64,000 nucleotides of DNA from CAYMAZ01 sp964388575 (GCA_964388575.1 CAYMAZ010000004.1:1-64000); one strand, 5' to 3'. Positions 9,457-19,325 are shown, counted from the first letter of the stretch. Notes: generated by a model from the letters alone, not told the origin. Made by a program: numbers and translations.

Positions 9457-9709
9457 AATTCATATCACTATTGTCCGACTAATACTGAAAGGGTTTATCA
9501 AATTCCTCGCTATCATTAATATTTAAATAGTTTTGATACACATAAACTTAGTTTTGTTATTTGCCACTAAAACACAAAAACACGAAATCCTCACAAAACT
9601 CAATAGACTCATTTAGTGGATTTTAGTGATTTTCGCAAGGGGATCCCAATGAGAAGAGTTTTAACGACAAAAGGTTAGAAAATTTAATCGGACAATAGTG
9701 AATTCATAT
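9457..9709. mobile_element. MITE-like element, 235 bp with inverted ends and 9-bp target duplication
   Basis: Bases 9466-9478 (CACTATTGTCCGA) and 9688-9700 (its exact reverse complement) are perfect 13-bp terminal inverted repeats; the match continues inward to 17 bp with one mismatch. Immediately outside both ends is the same 9-mer AATTCATAT (9457-9465 and 9701-9709), a clean target-site duplication. The interior codes for nothing. It contains a run of spaced CAC/AAA words (9564-9598) and internal inverted repeats (CCACTAAA at 9564-9571 with TTTAGTGG at 9612-9619, and CACTAAAA with TTTTAGTG at 9621-9628). Mobilised in trans by a transposase not present in the window. Confidence 0.9.
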
Positions 9710-9823
9710 ATTAAAAAAATGAATTTATAATTTTCACAGCTTATGTTGAAGTTTCAAGACCTAAGTAAATATTATCCAGGCAGATCGTAAAGACCAAAGT
9801 TAATATCATTAAGTTCTGGTAAA

Positions 9824-9856
9824 TTTGAATCGGTTGTCTGGAATTTACTATCTTTG
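9824..9856 (+). promoter_or_regulatory. Predicted promoter of the YCF48-like T9SS cargo gene
   Basis: TTTG at 9824-9827, a 21-base spacer and TATCTTTG at 9849-9856 fit the Bacteroidetes consensus. The predicted transcript would start near 9863, about 75 bases before the ATG at 9940. Confidence 0.55.
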
Positions 9857-9939
9857 CAGATTATTCAGTCCGGTAACAAATAATATATCTAATACATTAA
9901 AAAATGCAATTCCGACATGTACATTCGGATTACAGAAAG

Positions 9940-11148
9940 ATGAAAAGAAAAATCACACTCTTCATAGCAATATTCACAACTTCTTTTATTGCTAATGCAC
10001 AATGGACAGCACTTACAAGCGGAGTAACAACTGAGTTGAGATCAGTATATTTTACTGATGAAAATACCGGCTGGGCGGTCGGCCTTGAAGGAACAATTAT
10101 TCATACCAGCAATGGAGGACTCACATGGACACAACAGTCCAGCGGAACAACAACAATATTGAATGATGTATATTTTGTCAGTAACTCGACTGGGTATGTA
10201 GCCGGAGGAGCAGGTATCATGCTGAAAACAACAGACGGGGGAACCAACTGGAACCCATTAAGCACAGGAACGACCGAGTCATTAAGGTCTGTGTATTTCA
10301 CAGATGCAAATACCGGATATGCTGTTGGCGGCTATTCCGGCGGTGGTGTGATTTTCAAAACAACAAATGCGGGTACGAACTGGGTTGCACAAACGAGCAA
10401 CTCAAGTCAGTGGCTTCAGTCAGTTTACTTTACAGATGCAAACAACGGTTACGCAGTCGGAGGTGAAAGCACCAACGGCAGGGTTGTTAAAACCACGGAT
10501 GGTGGAGCCAACTGGACGCTTCAGTCAATTCCAACAAACTATGCCATGAATTCTGTGTATTTTTCAAATGCACAGACAGGTATTGCAGTCGGGAACAGCG
10601 GAAAAATTATTAAAACCTCGAATGGCGGGACAAACTGGGTCGAGCAAAACAACCCAACTTCCGGTGTACTGTATTCTGTGACATTCGCTCCGAAAGGAAG
10701 CCTAACAGTCGGATTTGCAACCGGCTGGAACGGAAGGATTTTAAAATCAACCGATGGAGGTGCTAACTGGTACACTCAGACAAGCGGAACAACAAAAACA
10801 CTCTATTCAGTTTTCTTCGTGAATGAATTTACCGGATATACGGTTGGTGAGAATGGTGTCATACTGAAAACATCAAATGGTGGGGGAGTTGGCATTGAAG
10901 AAAATATTACAGATGAAATTATTCAAAACCTATATCCAAATCCATTCAGCGATTATCTCACCATTGAATTGTCAGAATATTCTGATACACAGATCAGTGT
11001 GTATACGACAGACGGAAAAATGCTTTTACATCAGTCTGCACAGTCAGCTTCTACAACTTTGGAGATGAAGCATCTTGCCACAGGAGTATATTTTATAAAA
11101 ATCTATAATCCTTCCGGAACTTCATTCAGGAAAATTTCCAGGCAATAA
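9940..11148 (+). CDS. T9SS-sorted YCF48/BNR-type beta-propeller protein
   Basis: A 402-residue secreted protein. Signal peptide residues 1-20 (ending ANAQ). Residues about 22-310 hold about seven repeats of 40-45 residues with SVYF-T-D-x-N-T-G-x-x-V-G and K-T-x-x-G-G-x-x-W motifs, the signature of YCF48/Hcf136 and BNR-type propellers. Residues about 320-402 are a T9SS type A sorting domain (LYPNPF, ATGVYFIKIYN). It is thus a surface or released propeller, probably binding a ligand. The frame is open from 9904, but starting at ATG 9940 gives the proper signal peptide. Confidence 0.88.
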   Translation: MKRKITLFIAIFTTSFIANAQWTALTSGVTTELRSVYFTDENTGWAVGLEGTIIHTSNGGLTWTQQSSGTTTILNDVYFVSNSTGYVAGGAGIMLKTTDGGTNWNPLSTGTTESLRSVYFTDANTGYAVGGYSGGGVIFKTTNAGTNWVAQTSNSSQWLQSVYFTDANNGYAVGGESTNGRVVKTTDGGANWTLQSIPTNYAMNSVYFSNAQTGIAVGNSGKIIKTSNGGTNWVEQNNPTSGVLYSVTFAPKGSLTVGFATGWNGRILKSTDGGANWYTQTSGTTKTLYSVFFVNEFTGYTVGENGVILKTSNGGGVGIEENITDEIIQNLYPNPFSDYLTIELSEYSDTQISVYTTDGKMLLHQSAQSASTTLEMKHLATGVYFIKIYNPSGTSFRKISRQ

Positions 11149-11390
11149 TTAAAAAATAGTATTTGAATCGCTTCTTTCTAAAGTTCTTTTTGCAAATTAA
11201 TCATTGATAACATTGAATTTTCAAAACGATTGAACCTGTCAGTTGTTTTTTCTTGCAAAAAAAACAGGCATATTCTTCACATAGTGATAAATGTAATTTC
11301 GTGCACTTGTACATAGTTTACCGAAGTATTCATGGCTTATTAAAATGTTTAGAATAACACCTGATTTACCCTGCTGAGTAGTAACGAATT

Positions 11391-12344
11391 TTATACTTCA
11401 TTTATGACCAAAAAGACAGTATATACTATATAGAACCCCAAAAGAACAGAAGCTTCCCACCGGTCTAATTTTTTTCTTTTTCCTGATAGCATTGAAACAA
11501 AAAGGAAAACAGTACCTCCGGTAAGAATATACAGATCAAAATTAAAGGCAGAATTGAATTTTATCGGTTTTATAATACTGCTTATTGACAAAATCAGTAA
11601 AATGTTAAATATATTTGAGCCTATAACATTTCCGATTGCTATATCACTTTTATTTTTGATAGCAGCAACAATCGATGTAACAAGTTCTGGTAGTGAAGTT
11701 CCTGCAGCAATTATAGTCAGTCCGATAATCTTTTCACTCACACCAAGTTCATTTGCAATATTCACACAGTAGTTTACAACAAGTTGACCTCCGGCAATCA
11801 ATCCTGTCAATCCAAGTATAATTAAGCCCCAGATTTTTAAAACAGATTTTTGGGTAAACTCTGAGTGTGTTTTTTGTTCCTTTTTCATTAGAAAAAACAC
11901 ATAATATAAGAAAAACAGAAACAGCACAAGAAAAATGAAACCATCTGACCGACTTAAAAAACTTTGACCTGAAAAACTAAAATCATTCAACAGGAAAATC
12001 AGCAGAATTGTTACAAATAATGAAATGGGAATCTCTTTCCATGCAGTTGAAGATTGAACGGCAATTGGCAGAATTATACCTGACACTCCTAGTATGAGAA
12101 ACAAGTTAAAGGTATTACTCCCAACAACATTTCCAAGTACGATGTCAGAAAAGCCATTTAAAGATGCGATTAAGCTCACAACCAATTCGGGTGCTGAAGT
12201 TCCGAAAGCAACAATTGTCAGTCCGATTGCCAAATCTGATACTCTGTACTTTTTTGCCAAAGCAGCAGCTCCTTCAACCAACCAGTTTGCCCCAAAAATC
12301 AGACAGGCAAATCCGGAAATAACCAAAAGAACTGAAATTATCAT
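11391..12344 (-). CDS. CaCA family calcium/sodium antiporter (YrbG-like)
   Basis: A 317-residue inner membrane protein with about ten transmembrane helices in two homologous halves. The alpha-1 repeat has AFGTSAPELVVSL and GNVVGSNTFN; the alpha-2 repeat has AAGTSLPELVTSI and GNVIGSNIFN. These carry the conserved Glu and Asn ion-binding residues of K+-independent sodium/calcium exchangers. Length fits YrbG-type members. It probably exports Ca2+ against Na+ or H+. Isolated gene; no clear promoter box seen. Confidence 0.93.
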   Translation of the reverse strand: MIISVLLVISGFACLIFGANWLVEGAAALAKKYRVSDLAIGLTIVAFGTSAPELVVSLIASLNGFSDIVLGNVVGSNTFNLFLILGVSGIILPIAVQSSTAWKEIPISLFVTILLIFLLNDFSFSGQSFLSRSDGFIFLVLFLFFLYYVFFLMKKEQKTHSEFTQKSVLKIWGLIILGLTGLIAGGQLVVNYCVNIANELGVSEKIIGLTIIAAGTSLPELVTSIVAAIKNKSDIAIGNVIGSNIFNILLILSISSIIKPIKFNSAFNFDLYILTGGTVFLFVSMLSGKRKKLDRWEASVLLGFYIVYTVFLVINEV

Positions 12345-12509
12345 GACACAGTTATTTTCTTGTAAAATTAATGAGAACCTTTTTATTCTAAGTTATTTTC
12401 TACTTTGATTTTTTGATAAATCTTTCAGGGTGATATATATTCCAGGAAGACTTCAGTTCCTTTGGTTGGTTCTATGTGGTGTTACACTGAATTTGCATTT
12501 AATTATGGA

Positions 12510-13007
12510 TTACTTTTTTTTAATCTTGATCATTTCATTTACAAGTTTCATCCATTTTTCAGCCATCTGTATTTCTGTTGTTAACCTAATGTCAGTTTCA
12601 GAGTTGTAAAATTCAAATTTCACATCACTTTTGTTCCTGTCAGCTGCAGTAAAGCACAATTCAATTTTATCAACAGAACCGAAATTCCCTTCCCTGAATT
12701 TTAAAGGACTGTTGTTACAGAGAATCATACTGTTTAGAATATCTCTCAGATCAACATACTGTTTTACTAACTGTTTATCAATATTTTTTTTACAGAAGAA
12801 AATACATTTGTTTGTTTCATCTACTCCAATAGTAAGTTGACCTTCAGTGTCATATTTGCTGATATTGCAATTATGTTTTTCAGCAAATTCTCTCAGTGAT
12901 TTCAATATTTTGTTTTTTCTTTTTTTACTGATGTATCCGGCAATAATAAAAGGCAAAATACAGAGTGCAATTAAAACAATACCAATTATCGTGGTTCCAG
13001 TTTCCAT
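12510..13007 (-). CDS. Hypothetical membrane-anchored protein
   Basis: A 165-residue protein with one N-terminal transmembrane helix (residues about 5-27) followed by KKRKNK, so the rest (30-165) should be cytoplasmic. This part mixes alpha and beta segments and ends in a basic helix. No catalytic motif recognised. Codon use resembles the neighbours, and ORF length and a clean ATG support a real gene. Confidence 0.6.
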   Translation of the reverse strand: METGTTIIGIVLIALCILPFIIAGYISKKRKNKILKSLREFAEKHNCNISKYDTEGQLTIGVDETNKCIFFCKKNIDKQLVKQYVDLRDILNSMILCNNSPLKFREGNFGSVDKIELCFTAADRNKSDVKFEFYNSETDIRLTTEIQMAEKWMKLVNEMIKIKKK

Positions 13008-13109
13008 TTTTTAATTTTTTAATGATTTATAAATAATAATAGTGCTTCATTTCATCACGAAGCAAACAGCCGGCTTTCAATGAAGGCCGCAGTCAGAATA
13101 GCATCAGAA

Positions 13110-13481
13110 TTACCAGAAATAATTGAATGGAAAGATCAGATCCGCTTTTCGAAAGTTTATAAGAAAATTTCGTGAAAAGTAAATGTATTGTAAGAATTCG
13201 GATTGAATGGAATTATCAATTACTTCATTTAGTGAGAAATTGGTAACGGACTGGTTCTTTTTCAGAGATGAAGCAACGACTTGACTGAAGTTATTTGTGT
13301 TATCAGACATCAGAAAATTGCTGACAACATTGTCAAACATATGTTCAATCAGTTCTCCCTTTTCAGAACCTTGTTCATTTTGAATATTAACAACAATGGG
13401 AGAAACTGTCAGTATGTATGTTGAAAAATAGTACAATACTGCAATGACAATAACAACGGAAAATTTGTATGCGTTTTTCAC
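13110..13481 (-). CDS. Small hypothetical single-pass membrane protein
   Basis: 123 residues; a hydrophobic helix at about 8-28 and a polar, Asn/Ser-rich remainder that would be periplasmic. It starts with GTG at 13481, only 5 bases from the -7 box at 13486-13493, implying a leaderless or nearly leaderless transcript, unless a later start is used. No family recognised. Confidence is limited by the unusual start and shortness. Confidence 0.4.
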   Translation of the reverse strand: MKNAYKFSVVIVIAVLYYFSTYILTVSPIVVNIQNEQGSEKGELIEHMFDNVVSNFLMSDNTNNFSQVVASSLKKNQSVTNFSLNEVIDNSIQSEFLQYIYFSRNFLINFRKADLIFPFNYFW

Positions 13482-13485
13482 GTTG

Positions 13486-13517
13486 CAAAGTTAGCTAATA
13501 ATTAAGAAATTAATCAA
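13486..13517 (-). promoter_or_regulatory. Predicted leftward promoter
   Basis: Minus strand: TTG at 13517-13515, a 21-base spacer and TAACTTTG at 13493-13486. Drives the small membrane protein gene ending at 13110. Confidence 0.5.
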
Positions 13518-13682
13518 TAACGATAAAAAAATCATAAGCTTTACAATAGTTTTCAAATTCTTGATTTGAACTTTAATTTTCCTGAATTTATGCCAAAGAA
13601 TCCGAATATTTTATGTGGTATAAGTCCAGTCCTGCACTCTATTGACCGACGATATGTAATCCCTCATATTTCATTTCCGGAA

Positions 13683-14255
13683 TCACTTTGATTTCAGAAG
13701 TCCGTAAATGCTTCTCCTGTTCTTCTCGGAGCTTGGAAACACCCCTTTTGCTGAGGTTCTCACATCTTCGATGGTGTAGAACGTTTGTTCATCAAATTTT
13801 CTGACTGTTACAAGAAAATCATCCAGATTTTTCCGGTTGATGATTGAGAAAAGAATTTTAACTGGGCCACGCGTACCTTGGGCATCCATAATGGTCAATC
13901 CGAACCCGCGTTCGCTGAGTTCATGGACGATTTTTTCAGTGTTATTTTTTGGAAAGACCCTGATGACCACTTGTCCGAGCGATAATCTTTCTTCAAGTTT
14001 CAACCCGATGTAATTGCCCAATGCAAAACCAAAGGCATAGGCAAAATAATAAAAATAGTTGTCAAGTTTCTGAAAGATCTGGCTAACGACAATGATCCAT
14101 ATCAGAACTTCAAAGAAGCCCATCACAGGTGCAATGACTTTATATCCCTTGCTGAGATAAACAAGCCTCAGTGTGCCGATTGTCTGGTCTGCAATTCGAG
14201 CAAGTATTATCAGTAGAGGCACAACAATCCATGCCATGTAGTCAAAATTTTCCAT
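13683..14255 (-). CDS. UPF0316/DUF2179 membrane protein (YebE-like)
   Basis: A 190-residue protein with three N-terminal transmembrane helices (about 8-30, 40-60, 63-82) and a cytoplasmic DUF2179 domain (about 95-175: VVIRVFPKNNTEKIVHELSERG, then GPVKILFSIINRKNLDDF and FYTIEDVR). This is the layout of the UPF0316 family. DUF2179 resembles small-ligand-binding regulatory domains; the precise role is unknown. A promoter box lies at 14277-14284. Confidence 0.88.
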   Translation of the reverse strand: MENFDYMAWIVVPLLIILARIADQTIGTLRLVYLSKGYKVIAPVMGFFEVLIWIIVVSQIFQKLDNYFYYFAYAFGFALGNYIGLKLEERLSLGQVVIRVFPKNNTEKIVHELSERGFGLTIMDAQGTRGPVKILFSIINRKNLDDFLVTVRKFDEQTFYTIEDVRTSAKGVFPSSEKNRRSIYGLLKSK

Positions 14256-14276
14256 TTTTTATTTTGTTTTAAGATG

Positions 14277-14310
14277 CAAAATTACAAGGAAAAGATCAAT
14301 TCAGAACCAA
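14277..14310 (-). promoter_or_regulatory. Predicted promoter of the UPF0316 gene
   Basis: Minus strand: TTG at 14310-14308, a 23-base spacer and TAATTTTG at 14284-14277, about 22 bases before the ATG at 14255. The spacer is at the long end of the accepted range. Confidence 0.45.
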
Positions 14311-14470
14311 TCCTGAAAATAATGCCATTTATTGATTTTATCATCTTCGTATGTTGCATAAAGGTTACATGTAATATATTTTTCATAGATAAACTTTCCG
14401 TATTTGTATAATTACAATTTTCGGATGAGTTTTTTCAGCAAACTGAAATACCGCGCGCTGTTTTTTTTCG

Positions 14471-14478
14471 TAATTTTG
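14471..14478 (+). promoter_or_regulatory. -7 box upstream of dnaX
   Basis: TAATTTTG, ending 26 bases before the dnaX ATG. No convincing -33 element is seen. Confidence 0.4.
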
Positions 14479-14504
14479 AAGCCTTATTGACGTTTAAGTA
14501 AAAT

Positions 14505-16226
14505 ATGAATAACTTTATTGTTTCGGCACGCAAGTACAGACCATCAACTTTCAAAACTGTGGTCGGACAGGATTACATTGTTACTACACTGAAGAATGCG
14601 ATAAAAAATAATCAGCTAGCACAAGCTTTTCTTTTCACAGGTCCCAGGGGGGTTGGTAAAACAACCTGTGCCAGAATTCTCGCAAAGACGATCAACTGTA
14701 CCAATATTACAGAAGATTTTGAAGCCTGCAATCAGTGTGAATCCTGTCGTTCGTTCAATGAGCTGGCTTCATTTAATGTTCACGAACTTGATGCCGCATC
14801 AAACAATTCTGTTGACGATATCAGAACTCTGGTTGAGCAGGTGCGAATTCCACCGCAGGCAGGTAAATATAAAGTTTATATCATTGATGAAGTTCACATG
14901 CTTTCAGCAGCAGCGTTTAATGCTTTTCTGAAAACACTGGAGGAGCCACCCTCTTATGCGAAGTTTATACTGGCAACAACAGAAAAGCATAAAATCATTC
15001 CAACGATATTGTCAAGATGTCAGGTTTTTGATTTCAAACGAATTACAATTGAAGATATTTCAAAACATCTTGCATATGTTGCAAATAGTGAACATATTGA
15101 GTTTGATCCTCAGGCACTGCATGTCATCGCTTCAAAGTCTGACGGAGCTCTGAGGGATGCTCTTTCAATTTTTGATCAGATGGTCAGTTACGGGAGCAAT
15201 AACATCACAACAAAAGATGTTATTGACAATCTGAATATTCTTGACTATGAATTTCATTTCCGGTTAATCAATGCCATTCTCGAAGGAGATACTACAGCTA
15301 TACTTCTGATTCTTGATGAAATTTATGAAAAAGGGTTTGAAGGACAGACCCTCATAACGGGTTTCGGAGATCATCTCAGATCTCTTCTGGTATGTAAAGA
15401 TGAGAAAACGTTACCGTTGCTTGAAGTACATGAAAATCTGGCAGATGAATATCTGCAGCAATCCAGAAAATGCAGCGTGCGATTTTTGATCAGAGCACTT
15501 GAGATAATTAACACCTGTGATATCAACTACAAATCGGCTTCCAATAAGCGATTTCATATAGAACTAAATTTCCTGAAAATCGCTCAGTTAAATGATCAGC
15601 AATCTGCTGAAACAGAAGAACAGCAACAAAAACAACCATCACCTGAACATAAGCCAATGCCGGAAAAACATGAAAAGCCACTTCCGGATTCAACAACTGA
15701 AAAATCGGCTTCTACATCTACAGAAGACACCCCTGTACAATATAAGACCCCGCCGCTAAAAGCCACAAAGACAGAGACTGTCCATGATGTTGATGATATC
15801 AGCGTGATGGATGTGATTAAACAAAAAAGCTCAGAAAAGTCAATGATTCGACGGATGGATCAACCATTTACGGATGAGGATGTACGAGTAGCTTTTACAG
15901 AATTTTGCGATCATCTTCACAATGATGATACCAAGGGATATGTGTGTTCAATAATTAAAAATGTAAGGTTTGATAAAGTTGATGATCAGAACTGGAATCT
16001 CGTGCTTTCAAGTTCAGCTGAGACAGAAGCATTCAGAAGTCTTGATATTCAGAAATGGTTTAGGGAACACCTGTCAAATAAATCTTTCAATATTCAATTT
16101 GTTGTTGAACCGAGAAAAGATCATACAAATGTAAAAACAAGGGAGGAAAAAATGAAGGACTTTATCCAGAACAATCCTGATGTCATACGTTTGATTAATG
16201 AACTTGGGGCACAGCCAGATGTTTAG
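14505..16226 (+). CDS. dnaX: DNA polymerase III subunit gamma/tau
   Basis: A 573-residue clamp-loader ATPase of the replisome. Walker A GPRGVGKT begins at residue 46. The zinc-binding cysteines are C65, C75, C78 and C81. The Walker B/DEXH-like IIDEVHML is near residue 127, and the SRC sensor motif (ILSRCQVFDF) near 170. Domain III follows, then a Pro/Glu/Lys/Thr-rich linker (about 365-440) and a C-terminal tau-like domain. Length is normal for Bacteroidetes. The M16 peptidase gene follows after 37 bases with no promoter box of its own. Confidence 0.97.
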   Translation: MNNFIVSARKYRPSTFKTVVGQDYIVTTLKNAIKNNQLAQAFLFTGPRGVGKTTCARILAKTINCTNITEDFEACNQCESCRSFNELASFNVHELDAASNNSVDDIRTLVEQVRIPPQAGKYKVYIIDEVHMLSAAAFNAFLKTLEEPPSYAKFILATTEKHKIIPTILSRCQVFDFKRITIEDISKHLAYVANSEHIEFDPQALHVIASKSDGALRDALSIFDQMVSYGSNNITTKDVIDNLNILDYEFHFRLINAILEGDTTAILLILDEIYEKGFEGQTLITGFGDHLRSLLVCKDEKTLPLLEVHENLADEYLQQSRKCSVRFLIRALEIINTCDINYKSASNKRFHIELNFLKIAQLNDQQSAETEEQQQKQPSPEHKPMPEKHEKPLPDSTTEKSASTSTEDTPVQYKTPPLKATKTETVHDVDDISVMDVIKQKSSEKSMIRRMDQPFTDEDVRVAFTEFCDHLHNDDTKGYVCSIIKNVRFDKVDDQNWNLVLSSSAETEAFRSLDIQKWFREHLSNKSFNIQFVVEPRKDHTNVKTREEKMKDFIQNNPDVIRLINELGAQPDV

Positions 16227-16263
16227 ACAATTCATTTATAAACAGAAAATAAATATACACAAA

Positions 16264-19200
16264 ATGAGAAACATTGTTTTTAAAATTATGATATCAGCAT
16301 TTTTGCTGATGTTGTTTGGTCAGACAGAGGCACAGATTACATTGCCCAAGTCAAGAAATTCTATTCAGGCGCAAAAGGTAAATCCTGAAGTCAGAACAGC
16401 AAGCAAAGCCCATTATGAAAAAATGGAAAGCACAAGAGGTCGTTACTCTTTGGAGAAAGTAGAAAATGATCCTCTGGATGCCTATATTTACACATTGGGA
16501 AATGGCATGAAGGTCTACATGACAGTTTACAAAAATACGCCAAGAATTCAGGCATATGTTGCTGTGAAAGCTGGAAGCAAGCATGATCCTGCTGAAACAA
16601 CCGGACTGGCTCATTATTTCGAACATATGATGTTTAAAGGCACTAAGTTGTTTGGCACAAAAGATTACAAAAGCGAATCTTATTACATCAATAAGATTGA
16701 CAGTTTATTTGAAATATACAGAACACTGACAGATGAGAAGCAGAGAAAAGTAATTTACAGGACAATTGACAGTCTTTCTTTGATTGCATCTGATTTTGCC
16801 ATTCCCAATGAATATGACAAGCTGATGTCCATTATTGGCAGTAGTGGTACAAATGCCTATACTTCACTTGAACAAACAGTATATGTGGAAGATATTCCAT
16901 CAAATCAGCTTGAAAACTGGGCTAAAATTCAGGCTGATAGATTTGCAAATCCAGTGCTGAGGTTGTTTCATACTGAGCTGGAAACAATATATGAAGAGAA
17001 AAATATGACCATGACCAATGATAACATGAAACAATATGTTGCCATGCTCGAGGGTATGTTTCCAAATCATCCCTATGGGACACAAACTGTCATCGGGACA
17101 CAGGAACATCTTAAAAATCCCTCAATGAAAAACATCAGAGAGTTTCATTCAAATTATTATGTGCCCAACAATATGGCCATATGTTTATCAGGGGATTTTA
17201 ATCCGGAAGAAGCCATACAGATTATTGACAAGCATTTTGGTCATTTGCATATGAAAGAAGTTCCTCCTTTTAAATATGAGGAAGCCAAACCAATCAGCGA
17301 GCCTGTTGTAAAAGAAGTGTACGGGCCTGATGCTGAATCTGTTTTTATCGGATTCAGATTTAACGGGGCAAATTCAAAAGATACATATGTGCTGACACTC
17401 ATCGATATGATCCTGATGAACAGTGCTGCCGGATTGTTTGATATCAATCTGATTCAGAAACAAAAAGTGTTGTCAGCGTATTCTTACAATAACATTATGG
17501 CTGATTATTCAGCACTTGTTTTGGCTGGTAAACCCAAGGCAGGTCAAACACTTGATGAACTGAAGGAATTGTTGTTATCTCAACTTGAATTAGTAAAAAA
17601 AGGAGAGTTTGAGGACTGGCTCCTTAAGGCAATTATAAATGATCTGAAGCTTCAGAGGATTAAAAATTTTGAAAACAATAGCTCAAGAGCTTCTGCATTT
17701 GTTGATGCATTCATTCTTGGTATTCCATGGGAAGACTATGTGAATGAAATTCAGGTTCTGGAAAGCATCACTAAAGAAGAAATTATGCAGTTTGCAAGGG
17801 AAAGATTCTCTCAGAATTATGTGGTTGTTTACAAAAGAACTGGAAAAGATGACTCTGTGAAGAAAATTGCAAAAAATAAAATTACCCCTGTCAACATCAA
17901 CCGAGATTCAGAGTCAGAATTTCTTCAAATGATCAGGGACAGTAGGCCTAAAGAGATTGAACCTGTCTTTCTGGATTTTAAAAATGATATCAAATACCTT
18001 GAAATGGGAAACATTCCTGTTCAGTACATCCGCAATACGGAGAATGAAACATTCAGATTGTATTATGTGTTTGACATGGGAACACAGCACAACCTTCGAC
18101 TGGATCCTGCTGTGGAATATATTGAATTTGTCGGTACATCAAAATTCTCTCCGGAAGACATCAAAAAAGAGTTCTACAAGATCGGATGTACCTATGGTGT
18201 CTATACTTCAGGTGATCAGATTTATGTTACTCTGAATGGGTTGAGTGAAAATATGGAAGATGGGTTGAGGCTTTTTGAACATTTATTGAATGAATGTGTC
18301 CCCAACCAGGAAGCATGGGATCAGTATGTGGAAAATACAATTCAGAAAAGAATTGATGCAAAGAAAAACATTCAGTACATTTTTTCATATTTGATGATGT
18401 ACGGGATGTATGGTCCTGTCAACCCCGGAACGTATCAGTTGTCAGAAAACGAACTGAAGCAGATCAAACCTCAGGAAATGATTGAAATTATAAGAAATCT
18501 GACTTCATTTAAACATCGGGTTTTGTATTATGGAAATCTTACTGAAGACAAGTTGATCGATGTCTTGAAACGAAATCATAAATCTCACGAACCACTGCAG
18601 GATTATCCACCGAAAAAAGACTTTGAACAACTACCCACAAACAAAAATACAGTTCTGTTTGTGAATTTTGACACACCCCATACACAAATCATTATGGTTT
18701 CAAGGGGAGAAAAGGGATTTAAAAAGGAAGATGCTGCAATCAATCAGCTCTTTAATGAATATTTCGGGATGAATATGAATTCAATTGTATTTCAGGAAAT
18801 GCGTGAAGCAAGAGGACTTGCCTATGCCGCAATGTCATTTTATCAGCAACCTTCAGAAGCTGATAAGTATTACACCGGAATATCTTATATTGCAACACAG
18901 TTTGATAAAGTTGATGAGGCTGTCAGAGGATTTTTCACTTTGCTGAATGACATGCCAAGATCTGAAAAGTCTTTTGAAATTGCCAAAGAATCAATGATCC
19001 AGTCTTTGAGAACAGAAAGAACAACCAGATCAGATATTTTCTTTGCCTATCAGAGAGCACAAAAGCTCGGACTCGAAGAGGACATCAGAGAACTTATATT
19101 CAAAATGGCAAAGAACTATACGCTGGATGATCTGCAGAAGTATCAGGCCCAGCACCTTAAGGATAAAACACATACAATATTGGTTCTTGGAAATAGTAAG

Positions 19201-19275
19201 GATTTATCTATGAAAGTTCTGAAAAAATTCGGAAAATTAAAGAAACTGAAAATTGAAGATGTTTTCGGATACTAG
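16264..19275 (+). CDS. Secreted M16 family metallopeptidase (two-half, ~1000 aa)
   Basis: A 1003-residue zinc peptidase. Signal peptide at residues 1-23 (ending TEAQ). The active N-terminal M16 half has the inverted zinc motif HYFEH at residues 117-121 (H117, E120, H121), with the distal ligand in the ETIYEEKNM segment. The C-terminal half (about 520-1000) is the inactive partner domain, with a RGLAYAA motif near residue 860. Likely periplasmic, degrading peptides. The frame is open from 16198 inside dnaX, but ATG 16264 gives the signal peptide. Followed by a terminator shared with the convergent gene. Confidence 0.92.
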   Translation: MRNIVFKIMISAFLLMLFGQTEAQITLPKSRNSIQAQKVNPEVRTASKAHYEKMESTRGRYSLEKVENDPLDAYIYTLGNGMKVYMTVYKNTPRIQAYVAVKAGSKHDPAETTGLAHYFEHMMFKGTKLFGTKDYKSESYYINKIDSLFEIYRTLTDEKQRKVIYRTIDSLSLIASDFAIPNEYDKLMSIIGSSGTNAYTSLEQTVYVEDIPSNQLENWAKIQADRFANPVLRLFHTELETIYEEKNMTMTNDNMKQYVAMLEGMFPNHPYGTQTVIGTQEHLKNPSMKNIREFHSNYYVPNNMAICLSGDFNPEEAIQIIDKHFGHLHMKEVPPFKYEEAKPISEPVVKEVYGPDAESVFIGFRFNGANSKDTYVLTLIDMILMNSAAGLFDINLIQKQKVLSAYSYNNIMADYSALVLAGKPKAGQTLDELKELLLSQLELVKKGEFEDWLLKAIINDLKLQRIKNFENNSSRASAFVDAFILGIPWEDYVNEIQVLESITKEEIMQFARERFSQNYVVVYKRTGKDDSVKKIAKNKITPVNINRDSESEFLQMIRDSRPKEIEPVFLDFKNDIKYLEMGNIPVQYIRNTENETFRLYYVFDMGTQHNLRLDPAVEYIEFVGTSKFSPEDIKKEFYKIGCTYGVYTSGDQIYVTLNGLSENMEDGLRLFEHLLNECVPNQEAWDQYVENTIQKRIDAKKNIQYIFSYLMMYGMYGPVNPGTYQLSENELKQIKPQEMIEIIRNLTSFKHRVLYYGNLTEDKLIDVLKRNHKSHEPLQDYPPKKDFEQLPTNKNTVLFVNFDTPHTQIIMVSRGEKGFKKEDAAINQLFNEYFGMNMNSIVFQEMREARGLAYAAMSFYQQPSEADKYYTGISYIATQFDKVDEAVRGFFTLLNDMPRSEKSFEIAKESMIQSLRTERTTRSDIFFAYQRAQKLGLEEDIRELIFKMAKNYTLDDLQKYQAQHLKDKTHTILVLGNSKDLSMKVLKKFGKLKKLKIEDVFGY

Positions 19276-19291
19276 ATTCTTCAACATGTAA

Positions 19292-19325
19292 AAAAAAAAG
19301 AGGCTGTTTTGCAGTCTCTTTTTTT
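19292..19325. terminator. Bidirectional rho-independent terminator
   Basis: An A-run, a hairpin with AGAGGCTG at 19299-19306 and CAGTCTCT at 19312-19319 (one G-T pair, loop TTTTG), then a T-run. It serves the M16 gene rightward and the DUF4349 gene leftward. Confidence 0.85.

Larger units (their letters stand above)
9348..9939. other. Intergenic region carrying a MITE-like insertion and a promoter
   Basis: It holds the MITE-like element with its target duplications (9457-9709) and the promoter of the next gene (9824-9856). The remaining stretches (9348-9456 and 9710-9823) show no open frame or structure I can support. Confidence 0.6.

Noticed and set aside
11233..11266. TTGTTTTTT / AAAAAAAACA pairing after the YCF48-like gene
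   Set aside because: The stem is nearly all A-T and has no T-run after it; too weak to call a terminator.
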